This document shows, piece by piece, positions 1 through 6,976 of a stretch of 18,663 nt of DNA; position 1 is the first letter of the stretch, and each line of letters begins with the position of its first letter. The DNA is from an uncultured Paracoccaceae bacterium (GTDB lineage Bacteria; Pseudomonadota; Alphaproteobacteria; Rhodobacterales; Rhodobacteraceae), in contig CALFYQ010000124.1 of assembly GCA_937952085.1 (NCBI GenBank), forward strand, positions 1 to 18,663, given 5' to 3'. Both the position numbers and the translations under genes were made by a program. The notes beneath the pieces are model-generated. The model was not told where the DNA came from. It searched no databases and saw nothing but the letters and a program-made list of their open reading frames with translations.

Positions 1-439
1 GCGGCGCGGCCCAGTGGCTCGCCGCGAGACGTCCTCCCGAGGTCAGGACACGGTTCATCTCCGCCAGCGCGGCGATGGGATCAGCGAGGTGGAAAAGGCC
101 GAACGAACAGACGGCCGCGTCGACGGCGCCGTCCGGGACCGGCAGGGCGGTCGCGTCCGCGACCTCGAAACGGCATGTGGGGAAGGCCTCTCGCGCGGCC
201 GCGACCATCGCCGGCGCGGCGTCGACGCCCAGCGCATCGGCGCCTACGGCGGCCGCCGCGCCAGCGGCGTAGCCGGGGCCGCAGCACACGTCGATCAGCC
301 GGCGGCCCGCTGCGACTCTCGCCGCCGCCAGTACGGCAGGGATTGCCTGAGTCGTCGCTCGCGCCGTCGTCTGGCCGTAGACGGCAGCGCGCCGGTCCCA
401 CCCCGTAAGCTCTGCTTGAGTGAATGCGTCGAAAGACAT
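1..439 (-). CDS. Class I SAM-dependent methyltransferase (partial, 3' end beyond window)
   Basis: The minus-strand frame opens with ATG at 439-437 and stays open to base 1, giving 146 codons, so the C-terminus is missing. The protein has a typical class I methyltransferase core. Motif I is DVCCGPGYAAG (residues 50-60), the acidic ribose-binding residue is Asp73 in GVDAAP, DATALP follows at 95-100, and a post-motif stretch FGLFHLADP precedes a VLTSGGRL strand. This matches the UbiE/Methyltransf_11 type, which methylates small molecules. The substrate cannot be inferred. A strong ribosome binding site (GAGGAGG) lies a few bases before the ATG and fixes the start. The gene is divergent from the GlxA-type regulator, with 113 bp between starts, so that regulator may control it (inference). 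Confidence 0.85.
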   Translation of the reverse strand, partial: MSFDAFTQAELTGWDRRAAVYGQTTARATTQAIPAVLAAARVAAGRRLIDVCCGPGYAAGAAAAVGADALGVDAAPAMVAAAREAFPTCRFEVADATALPVPDGAVDAAVCSFGLFHLADPIAALAEMNRVLTSGGRLAASHWAAP

Positions 440-552
440 GTGGGCTCCTCCTCTGATCCTGCTCTTGGAGGCATGATCCGCCTTGATCGCTCCGCCGCGC
501 AGGGTCACGCTGGCCGGCAAGCGGCCGTTTCGGCCACGCTCGGAGCCCGACG

Positions 553-1599
553 ATGACTTGCAGGCCCGTCCGTGATTTTGCCGCCGCCCCACTGCGGATC
601 GACATCCTCGCCGCTCCCTCGTGCCGGGGCGCGATCCTCTACGGTCTCTACGATCTCCTGCAGTCGGTCGGCTCGGCGTGGTCCTACCTGGTCGAGGGAA
701 AGCCCTCGCCCCCGATGACGCGGGTCAGGATCGTTGCGGCGCAGATCGAACCGTTTCGCTGCATCGGCGGCGTGCCGGTGGCCCCCGACGCCGCTCTGGA
801 CGCGGCCGAGGACGCGGAGATCGTCGTCCTCCCGAACTTTCGGGAAGGGGCGGACGCCGATTATCGCCAGGTGTTGGCCAGGGAGTTGGCGTGGCTCTCT
901 CAGCGATTCGAAGCCGGCGCTCATCTCGCTGCCGCCTGCTCCGGCTCCCAGCTGATCGCCGAACTCGGTCTTCTCGATGGCGAGACCGCCACCGCCCACT
1001 GGTCCTGCCGCGAGGTCTTTCGGGCACGCTACCCCGAGGTCGATTTCCGACCCGACCGCACACTGTCATTCGCCGGCGAGGGAGACCGGATCATCACCTC
1101 GGGCGGCATGGCCGGCTGGACCGATCTCGCCCTCTATCTGATCGCACGTTTTCTGGGGCCGGAGCACGCCTCCCACGCCGCGCGGTTCTACTGCGTCGAC
1201 CCTCGCGCGGAGGGTCAGAGTCGTTACGCAGCGATGTCTCGGCGCATTCAGTCGGACGACGCGGTCATCCGAGACTGCCAGATCTGGATTGCCGACCATT
1301 ACGCTTCGCCCAATCCGGTCGCAGCCATGCTGGACCGGTGCGGGCTGCCGCGGCGAAGCTTCGACAGACGCTTTCGCGCCGCGACCGGCTACAGCCCGCG
1401 CGAATACATACAGGCGTTGAGGACGGAGGAGGCCAAGCAGCTGCTGGAGGCCACCCGTGAGCCGATCGACGCCGTCGCGCAGGCTGTGGGCCACGCGGAT
1501 AGCCGCGCGTTCCAGCGGCTGTTCCGACGTTCGACGGGCATCACGCCCAGCGCCTATCGTCGGCGCTTCTCCCATGATCGCTTTCTGACGGCCCGCTGA
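553..1599 (+). CDS. GlxA-family transcriptional regulator (DJ-1/PfpI domain plus AraC HTH)
   Basis: This is a 348-residue protein of the usual length for the family. Residues about 13-205 form a DJ-1/PfpI-like domain, with the nucleophile-elbow cysteine Cys129 in AAACSGSQLIAELGLLDG and His149 in ATAHW. Residues about 235-340 are an AraC/XylS double helix-turn-helix ending in the characteristic AVGHADSRAFQRLFRRSTG and TPSAYRRRF. Such proteins are cytoplasmic regulators, often controlling catabolism of quaternary amines or amino acids; the ligand here is unknown. The start is supported by GGAG seven bases before the ATG. The 113-bp divergent region shared with the methyltransferase contains a short inverted repeat, ggccg-ttt-cggcc (523-535), a weak operator candidate. 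Confidence 0.92.
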   Translation: MTCRPVRDFAAAPLRIDILAAPSCRGAILYGLYDLLQSVGSAWSYLVEGKPSPPMTRVRIVAAQIEPFRCIGGVPVAPDAALDAAEDAEIVVLPNFREGADADYRQVLARELAWLSQRFEAGAHLAAACSGSQLIAELGLLDGETATAHWSCREVFRARYPEVDFRPDRTLSFAGEGDRIITSGGMAGWTDLALYLIARFLGPEHASHAARFYCVDPRAEGQSRYAAMSRRIQSDDAVIRDCQIWIADHYASPNPVAAMLDRCGLPRRSFDRRFRAATGYSPREYIQALRTEEAKQLLEATREPIDAVAQAVGHADSRAFQRLFRRSTGITPSAYRRRFSHDRFLTAR

Positions 1600-2093
1600 G
1601 CGGCGAGGGCTTTCCACCCGCGTGGCTAAGCTGCGGCCGATCGCCATCCGACGCGTGCCGCCGGTACGGGGCGGCTTGGAAGCAAACCCACGTTTCGGTC
1701 GCCACGGCGGGCAGCTATGCGTCGGTAGCAGTCGTTTGAGTCGAATGGGCGTATGTCTGAAAGGTCCGCAATCCGGACCGTGAACGGCGCCCGGTCTTCG
1801 CGTTCGCCGCGGACGGCCGCTTCGAGGGGTCGCAGCGCAGCATCTGAGGGTCGGTCGAAGATCCGCGGTGGTCCGAGAGCGCCGCCAAATCCGGAGCAGG
1901 GTTGCTCGACCCTCTGAAGCGCATTTTAGGTTGGCGCCGAGCCCCGTTTCGACGACTGCTGTAGGGCGGAAGAATGGCGCTTTTGGCGTGTCCGCGAATG
2001 TCGATGCCTTGATGCCGATCCGCTCCTCTCAGCGGCCGGTCTCAGCCTAGCCCGGGATTCCAGCTTCGAGCGGTCCGGGAAACGGGCGGCGGG
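1600..2093. other. Gene-free stretch between the GlxA-type regulator and the small membrane protein
   Basis: No reading frame here gives a convincing protein: the open frames are short, rich in Arg/Ser/Thr and without a family signature. Two structural elements are visible. One is a perfect 6-bp inverted repeat with a 5-base loop at 1763-1779 (ggtccg-caatc-cggacc). The other is a pair of 8-base inverted arms at 1846-1853 and 1907-1914 (gagggtcg / cgaccctc) enclosing 53 bases. Neither is followed by a T run. The stretch may be a decayed gene or a noncoding repeat; I see nothing that decides. Confidence 0.5.
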
Positions 2094-2459
2094 TCAGTCC
2101 GGGAACTCCGCGAGCTGTTCGATAGCAGAGTCGGACTGCGCTTCAGCGACGATTGTACGGGTTTGCTCCGCCTTGGCTTCTTCCAGAGCATTCTTCGGAG
2201 TCTCCGGTGAGATTAGGAATACGGCGCAAGCGGCCAGCCATTCCAAATACATGTCAAATAATAAAAGGTGAATTTTTCGTCCGAACGGTTCTCGAATATT
2301 GAAATATAGAGCGGCATCAAACAAAGTCACTAGTCTACACATCAATAAAAAGACAAAAAAACCGCAATAAATCCAGCGTATCACGTCAGAATGAAAGTCA
2401 TCATCCGAGAGTTCCCGCGAATAGAGCCAAATACGGGAGGTTTTCTGCGCGCACGTCAA
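2094..2459 (-). CDS. Small membrane protein of unknown function
   Basis: This 121-residue protein is not recognised as any family. It has two hydrophobic segments: about residues 26-50 (WIYCGFFVFLLMCRLVTLF) and about 64-84 (LLLFDMYLEWLAACAVFLIS). An acidic, polar C-terminal tail of about 35 residues follows (KNALEEAKAEQTRTIVAEAQ). The likely arrangement is a two-pass inner-membrane protein with a soluble tail. The start is TTG at 2459-2457, preceded by GGGAG at a normal distance; an in-frame stop lies six codons upstream. The DNA from about 2210 to 2450 is much richer in A/T than every neighbouring gene and uses AT-ending codons, which suggests horizontal acquisition. The hydrophobic pattern and unusual composition favour a real gene over chance. 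Confidence 0.55.
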   Translation of the reverse strand: MTCAQKTSRIWLYSRELSDDDFHSDVIRWIYCGFFVFLLMCRLVTLFDAALYFNIREPFGRKIHLLLFDMYLEWLAACAVFLISPETPKNALEEAKAEQTRTIVAEAQSDSAIEQLAEFPD

Positions 2460-2517
2460 ATGCTCTCCCAGCCTTCAGGGCGACGCGCGACCGCACATGA
2501 GTCAGCGAGATATGGCG

Positions 2518-2607
2518 TCAGAACGCCGAGCGCTTGATGAAGCCGCGTCGCTTGGCGGCATAGTTCAGCCAATCGCCGCTCCGTCCGAATCCCCGTTCGG
2601 CCAGCTC
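2518..2607 (-). pseudogene. Possible 3' remnant of a gene or tiny ORF (29 codons)
   Basis: Between two in-frame stops the minus strand reads ELAERGFGRSGDWLNYAAKR followed by RGFIKRSAF and TGA. The residue mix (Trp, Tyr, Phe and balanced charge) looks like genuine protein rather than a shadow frame, yet there is no ATG or GTG. The second codon is CTG, with AGGGGTGA just before it. It could be the tail of a truncated gene or a very small protein. I do not recognise the family. Confidence 0.2.
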
Positions 2608-2669
2608 TCACCCCTTCCGCTCCGCCCTTCGGCGCCGCATCATCCGCGCCGCGGCAGGAGGAGGCTCGG

Positions 2670-3575
2670 ATGACGGACTGGTCGAAAGGCGTGGCCTGGA
2701 TGGGGGGCGAGATCGTCCCCATCGCGGAGGCGAAGATCAGCGTTATGGACTGGGGCGTCACCCGCTCCGACATCACCTATGACGTGGTGCCGGTGAAGGA
2801 CGGCGCCTTCTTCCGCCTCAACGACTATCTCGACCGGTTCGAGGCCTCGATGAAGGCGACCCGGCTCGACACCGGCGTCGACCGGGAGACGCTGCGGAGC
2901 GCGCTCCACGCCATCGTCGCCAAGTCCGGCAACCGGGACGCCTATTGCTCGATGTCGGCCTCGCGCGGCGTGCCGCTCATCCCCGGCACGCGCGATCCGC
3001 GCCGCTGCGGCAACCATCTCTACGCCTGGTGCGTGCCCTACATCCACGTCGTGCGGCCCGAGATCATCGAGCGCGGCGCGAAGCTCTGGATCGCGAAGAC
3101 GGTGAAGCGCATACCGGAAGACAGCGTGAACCCGCGCGCCAAGAACTATCACTGGGGCGACCTGACCGCCGGGCTCTTCGAGGCCTTCGACGAGGGCTAT
3201 GACACGGTCGTCCTCCTCGACCATCAGGGCAACGTCACCGAGGGGCCGGGCTTCAACGTCTTCTGCGTCTCGGGTGGCAAGGTCATCACCTCGGACCACG
3301 GCGTGCTCCACGGCGTCACCCGGAAGACCGTGCTCGACATGTGCCGCGAGAGCGGCATCCCGACCGAGACGCGCCCGCTCCCGGTCGAGGAATTCCTGGA
3401 GGCGGACGAGGTTTTCCTCTCCACCTCCGGCGGCGGCGTCGCGCCGATGACCGAGGTCGCGGGGCGGATCTTCGGCAACGGCCGGCCCGGCCCGATCTCC
3501 GAGCGGCTCCAGTCGCTCTACTGGGACTGGACGAAGCAGCCCCGCTGGCGCGAGGAGATCGCCTACGCAGCCTGA
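2670..3575 (+). CDS. Class IV PLP-dependent aminotransferase, (R)-amine transaminase-like
   Basis: This 301-residue fold-type IV transaminase has the catalytic lysine Lys158 in NPRAKNYHWGDLTAG, the PLP-ring glutamate Glu191 in NVTEGPGFNVF, and the phosphate-binding STSGGGVAPMTEV near residues 251-263. By memory of the family, SKGVAWMGGEIV, TRSDITYDVVPVKDG and WGDLTAGLFEA match the layout of (R)-selective amine transaminases more closely than housekeeping branched-chain or D-alanine enzymes. Tyr37 and Val39 keep that signature, while the positions usually His and Glu are Arg32 and Ser94. It should swap an amino group between an amine or amino acid and a keto acid; the true substrate is open. 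AGGAGG lies just before the ATG and fixes the start. It stands alone and converges on the HIT gene. Confidence 0.9.
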   Translation: MTDWSKGVAWMGGEIVPIAEAKISVMDWGVTRSDITYDVVPVKDGAFFRLNDYLDRFEASMKATRLDTGVDRETLRSALHAIVAKSGNRDAYCSMSASRGVPLIPGTRDPRRCGNHLYAWCVPYIHVVRPEIIERGAKLWIAKTVKRIPEDSVNPRAKNYHWGDLTAGLFEAFDEGYDTVVLLDHQGNVTEGPGFNVFCVSGGKVITSDHGVLHGVTRKTVLDMCRESGIPTETRPLPVEEFLEADEVFLSTSGGGVAPMTEVAGRIFGNGRPGPISERLQSLYWDWTKQPRWREEIAYAA

Positions 3576-3585
3576 GCCGCGCGGC

Positions 3586-3603
3586 CCCGGACGAGAGCCC
3601 GGG
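3586..3603. terminator. Weak hairpin between convergent genes
   Basis: A 5-bp stem (cccgg / ccggg) with an 8-base loop lies in the 38-bp gap between the convergent aminotransferase and HIT genes. It has no T run on either strand, so it is only a candidate shared terminator. Confidence 0.25.
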
Positions 3604-3613
3604 ACCTTCCCGC

Positions 3614-3994
3614 TCAGTCCTTCGGCAGCATCCGCCCCAGCGTCCGGCCGCCGAGGATGTGGAGGTGGAGATGCGGCACCTCCTGCACCCCGGCCGCGCC
3701 GGAGTTGGAGATGGCCCGGTAGCCGGCGCCGCCCGAGCCGGGCGCGACGCCCATCTTCCTCGCCACCGCATCGGCGGTGCGCATGAAGTCGACGATCTCG
3801 GCGTCGCTCGCCTCGGCGCAGAAATGGTCGAAGGTCACGTAGGGGCCCTTCGGGATCACCAGCACGTGGACCGGCGCCTGCGGGCGGATGTCCTCGAAGG
3901 CGAGCGTGTGCTCGGTCTCCATCACAGTCTTGTTCGGGATTTCGCCGCGGAGGATCCGGGCGAAGATGTTCTGCGGGTCATATAGATAGGCCAT
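3614..3994 (-). CDS. HIT-family nucleotide-binding protein (HinT-like)
   Basis: This 126-residue protein is of typical HinT length. The histidine triad His108-x-His110-x-His112 is seen in VPHLHLHILGG, preceded by the family's SNSGAAGVQEV. The N-terminus has IFARILRGEIPNKTV and the middle HVLVIPKG, both standard for the family. HinT proteins are small cytosolic phosphoramidase/nucleotide hydrolases acting on purine nucleoside phosphoramidates and aminoacyl-adenylates. The frame is open well upstream, but the ATG at 3994-3992 is chosen because family homology begins there (YDPQNIFARI) and GGAGAG precedes it. The end of a broken upstream coding remnant overlaps this start by 17 bases. Confidence 0.93.
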   Translation of the reverse strand: MAYLYDPQNIFARILRGEIPNKTVMETEHTLAFEDIRPQAPVHVLVIPKGPYVTFDHFCAEASDAEIVDFMRTADAVARKMGVAPGSGGAGYRAISNSGAAGVQEVPHLHLHILGGRTLGRMLPKD

Positions 3995-4427
3995 GGCTCT
4001 CTCCGATGGGCGGGATGTCTGGGGCGCGCGCCGGCGCCGCGACCGGCACGGGGCCGGCGCGGCGGACGCAGACGCGGGCGAAGGCGGCGAGGCGGTCGGC
4101 CGGGTCCTGCCCCGGCGCGATCCAGGAAAGCCGGCCTGCGGCGGCGCGGCTCGTCTTCGAGCGCGGGCGGGAGTTTCGCGAATTCCGGACCGGGCGCGCG
4201 GCGGTCGACGTGCGCCGCCGCTGCGTCGTCGGCGGCGGCGAAGGCGCGGGCCTGCGCCGCGACGCCCTCCGCGTTCCGGCGGCTGAACAGCGGAAAGGCG
4301 ACCCAAGGCTCCATTCCGGCCTTGTAGCCGTCCCCCGCCGGGCCGGGAAGCCGGCGGATTGCGTCGCCCCTCGCCGCGCCCCATCGCGCGCCTCCAGGTG
4401 GGGCCGGGTGACCGATTTCCACCGCAT
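3978..4427 (-). pseudogene. Frame-broken coding remnant upstream of the HIT gene
   Basis: No single frame gives a sensible protein, but two frames on the minus strand do so in turn. From about 4382 to 4150 one frame reads protein-like, including GDGYKAGMEPWVAFPLFS and AEGVAAQARAFAAADDAAAA, with mostly G/C third positions. From about 4140 to 3978 the next frame does, with LSWIAPGQDPADRLAAFARV and a TGA stop overlapping the HIT start. Outside these stretches each frame becomes Arg/Pro/Ser-rich, as expected of a wrong frame. A possible start is ATG at 4427-4425 after GGAGAG, in the same frame as the stop, so two compensating shifts would be needed. It is either a decayed gene or two sequence errors. 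No family is recognised. Confidence 0.35.
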
Positions 4428-5114
4428 GCGGCTCTCCGAGAGTGGTCGGCCCGGCCCCGTCTTCGCCGCCGGGCGGTTCGATCTGGGGATGGCGGCCGTG
4501 CGGACCGAGCGGCCGCCGGACCTCTCCGCCATGCCCCGCTTCAACGAGAGCGAGGGCCACGGGCCGAAGCGCGCCCACCCCGTCGCCGCGTCGTTCGAGA
4601 CCTCCCGACCTTCATCATGCATGACGTCTTCCGCCGGAACCGCCACCCCGTCCGCAACGACCCCGCGCCGGGCGATGGCCCGCCGAAGAAGGACATCGAC
4701 GTAGTCTCGGCAACGGAGCGCCTAGATCAGGAAGGAAGGCCGAGGCTCCGCGGAAGCGCCCGTTCGGCCCTTCAAGGCGCCGACCGCCCGTCGCCCGGGC
4801 GACCGGCCCGGGCCGCGCCGCCCCTCGTCCGGGGCGGGCGCGCTGGCGATGCCGGGCGCCGCACAGTCGTCGTCCGGGGCGTTCCGGACAAACCGCCGAC
4901 CAGTCGCATCACGCGCCCGCCAAGGGTCGGGCGCGGCCCTCCATGTTCCGCTCGTCCCGAATCCTTGACCTTCCGCCCCATGCGGCGTATCTCCCGCGCC
5001 GTCTCCGGAAGCCCCGATGCTTCCGGTCTCCGCCATTGGCGCGGAGATCGCCCCCGGTCAGCGCGTCGCGCCCGCCGGGGCGAAAGGCGTTTGGAGCGGT
5101 CTAGGAGGCGCGCG
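4428..5114. other. Long gene-poor region upstream of ffh
   Basis: I find no convincing gene here. A plus-strand stretch from the GTG at 4408 to about 4605 has strongly G/C third positions (VTDFHRMRLSESGRPGP and onward), and a second plus-strand frame from about 4600 to 4690 reads FIMHDVFRRNRHPVRND. They are in different frames and match nothing I recognise, so they may be remnants or chance in very GC-rich DNA. The last 150 bases hold the candidate ffh promoter and leader. An SRP RNA was looked for and not seen. Confidence 0.45.
4965..4993 (+). promoter_or_regulatory. Candidate sigma-70 promoter of the ffh operon
   Basis: TTGACC (4965-4970) and TATCTC (4988-4993) are separated by exactly 17 bases, a good alphaproteobacterial housekeeping promoter layout. 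Transcription from here would give a leader of roughly 115 bases before the ffh start. No other convincing promoter was found ahead of ffh. Confidence 0.45.
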
Positions 5115-6620
5115 ATGTTCGAGAACCTGTCCGAACGCCTCTCCGGCGTCTTCGACCGGCTGACCCGTCAGGGCGCGCTGACCGACGCCGACGTGACCGC
5201 GGCGCTCCGCGAGGTCCGCGTCGCGCTCCTCGAGGCAGACGTCTCCCTACCGGTCGCGCGCGACTTCGTGGCGAAGGTGCAGGCCAAGGCGGCCGGCCAG
5301 TCGGTGACGAAATCGGTCACGCCGGGCCAGCAGGTGGTGAAGATCGTCCATGACGAGCTCGCCGCCGTCCTCGCCGGCGACGACGCGAACGCCGGCCGGC
5401 TCCGGGTCGACAGCCCGCCGGCGCCGATCCTGATGGTCGGCCTCCAGGGCTCGGGCAAGACCACCACCACCGCCAAGATCGCCAAGCGCCTCAAGGAGCG
5501 GGACGGCAAGCGCGTCCTGATGGCCTCGCTCGACGTGCGCCGCCCGGCGGCGATGGAGCAGCTCGGCATCCTCGGCGCGCAGGTCGGCGTCGACGTCCTG
5601 CCCATCGTCAAGGGGCAGGACCCGGTGACGATCGCCAAGCGCGCCAAGACGCAGGCGACGCTCGGCGGCTATGACGTCTACCTCCTCGACACCGCGGGCC
5701 GGCTCCATGTCGACGACGAATTGATGGGCGAGGTCGAGGCCGTCCGCGACGCGACGAAGCCGCACGAGACCCTTCTCGTCGTCGACGGCCTGACCGGCCA
5801 GGACGCCGTCAACGTCGCCAAGGAGTTCGACGGCCGCGTCGGCGTCAGCGGCGTCGTCCTCACCCGGATGGACGGCGACGGCCGCGGCGGCGCCGCGCTC
5901 TCGATGCGGGCCGTCACCGGCAAGCCGATCAAGTTCGTCGCCACCGGTGAGAAGATGGAGGCGCTCGAAGAATTCCAGCCCGACCGGATCGCCGGCCGCA
6001 TCCTCGGCATGGGCGACATCGTCGCCCTCGTCGAGAAGGCGCAGGAGACGGTCGAGCTCCAGGAAGCCGAGCGAATGATGAAGCGGTTCCAGAAGGGCCG
6101 CTTCGACATGAACGACCTTCGCGGCCAGCTCGAGCAGATGCTCAAGATGGGCGGCCTCCAGGGGCTGATGGGGATGCTGCCCGGCATGGGCAAGATCCAG
6201 AAGCAGATGGAGGAGGCGAATTTCGACGACCGGGTGATCCGCCGCCAGATCGCCCTCATCCAGTCGATGACGAAGAGGGAGCGGGCGAACCCCGACCTTC
6301 TCCAGGCCAGCCGCAAGAAGCGCATCGCGGCCGGCGCCGGGCTCGAGGTGCAGGAGCTGAACCGCCTCCTGAAGATGCACCGGCAGATGGCCGACATGAT
6401 GAAGAAGATGGGCAAGATGGGGAAAAAGGGCCTGATGCGCGGCGCCCTGTCCCAGATGTTCGGCAAGGGCGGGCTCAACCCGGCGATGATGGGCGGCCCC
6501 GGCGGCATGCCAGGCGCGGCGCCGGGCGAGGCGCCCAAGCTTCCCGGCCTCGGCGGCGCCCCGGGCGGCCTGCCGCCGGGCTTCCCCGGCGGCTTCGCCG
6601 GCTTTGGCAAGAAGAAATGA
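5115..6620 (+). CDS. ffh: Signal recognition particle protein Ffh (SRP54 GTPase)
   Basis: This 501-residue protein is the protein subunit of the signal recognition particle; it binds signal sequences at the ribosome and SRP RNA and docks with FtsY at the membrane. The N domain is residues 1-90. The GTPase domain has the P-loop GLQGSGKT (109-116), DTAGR (192-196) and TRMDGDGRGG (250-259). A methionine-rich M domain occupies about 320-440, with clusters such as MLKMGGLQGLMGMLPGM. The tail from about 455 is a Gly/Pro-rich low-complexity stretch ending GFGKKK, longer than in E. coli. The frame is open far upstream, but ATG 5115 is the start: AGGAGG sits six bases before it and family homology (MFENLSERL) begins there. 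It heads the operon and overlaps the next gene by 4 bases. Confidence 0.98.
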   Translation: MFENLSERLSGVFDRLTRQGALTDADVTAALREVRVALLEADVSLPVARDFVAKVQAKAAGQSVTKSVTPGQQVVKIVHDELAAVLAGDDANAGRLRVDSPPAPILMVGLQGSGKTTTTAKIAKRLKERDGKRVLMASLDVRRPAAMEQLGILGAQVGVDVLPIVKGQDPVTIAKRAKTQATLGGYDVYLLDTAGRLHVDDELMGEVEAVRDATKPHETLLVVDGLTGQDAVNVAKEFDGRVGVSGVVLTRMDGDGRGGAALSMRAVTGKPIKFVATGEKMEALEEFQPDRIAGRILGMGDIVALVEKAQETVELQEAERMMKRFQKGRFDMNDLRGQLEQMLKMGGLQGLMGMLPGMGKIQKQMEEANFDDRVIRRQIALIQSMTKRERANPDLLQASRKKRIAAGAGLEVQELNRLLKMHRQMADMMKKMGKMGKKGLMRGALSQMFGKGGLNPAMMGGPGGMPGAAPGEAPKLPGLGGAPGGLPPGFPGGFAGFGKKK

Positions 6621-6976
6621 CCGAACGCGCCGCCCTTTCGTCCGCGCGGCTGGCGATGTGGCCGCCCGAACCCGCCGATCTCGGCGCGTATCGGGCGTTC
6701 TACGCCGCCTCGGACGTGACGGTCGGGGGCGATCGCGGCGGCCGGTCCGCGGCGGAGGCCGAGGCGATGCATGCGCGCGACATGGCGCACTGGGCGGCGA
6801 TCGCCTGGGCCTCTGGCGCGCCCGGCGAGCCTTGTGTCGAGACCCATATGCGGGACGAGAACGCCCCCGCCCGCCGCCTCGCGGCGCGGCTCGGCGGCGT
6901 CGTCGACCGGCGGGTGACTTTTGCCGTCGGCGGGACGCGCGGCATCGTCGCCCTGCCGCGGGAGAGCGCCGCATGA
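6617..6976 (+). CDS. Internally deleted GNAT acetyltransferase (paralogue 1 of 4)
   Basis: This 119-residue product is much shorter than its three downstream paralogues (171-175). The N-terminal part (SARLAMWPPEPADLGAYRAF to MAHW, residues 9-59) matches their first strand and helices. The part from about residue 63 (MRDENAPARRLAARLGG) matches their C-terminal region (DPGNLRSQALAKRMG type). About 60 residues in between are absent, including the acetyl-CoA pyrophosphate-binding loop. The reading frame survives the deletion. The start overlaps the ffh stop (ATGA), and its own stop overlaps the next start. It is therefore probably catalytically dead, a remnant kept in frame by translational coupling, or repurposed (inference). 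Confidence 0.75.
   Translation: MTERAALSSARLAMWPPEPADLGAYRAFYAASDVTVGGDRGGRSAAEAEAMHARDMAHWAAIAWASGAPGEPCVETHMRDENAPARRLAARLGGVVDRRVTFAVGGTRGIVALPRESAA

Noticed and set aside
81..605. 174-residue minus-strand frame starting upstream of the methyltransferase
   Set aside because: Arg/Gly-rich shadow; the methyltransferase motifs lie in a different minus-strand frame that is open to the window edge.
4730..4760. GGAAGGAAGG motif reminiscent of the SRP RNA loop
   Set aside because: The surrounding sequence lacks the conserved GGTCAGG...AAGCAGCC context and does not fold back into an SRP RNA hairpin.
4359..5114. Upstream extension of the ffh reading frame
   Set aside because: Ffh homology begins at 5115 with an ideal AGGAGG before it; the extension is Arg-rich with no homology and contains the likely promoter.
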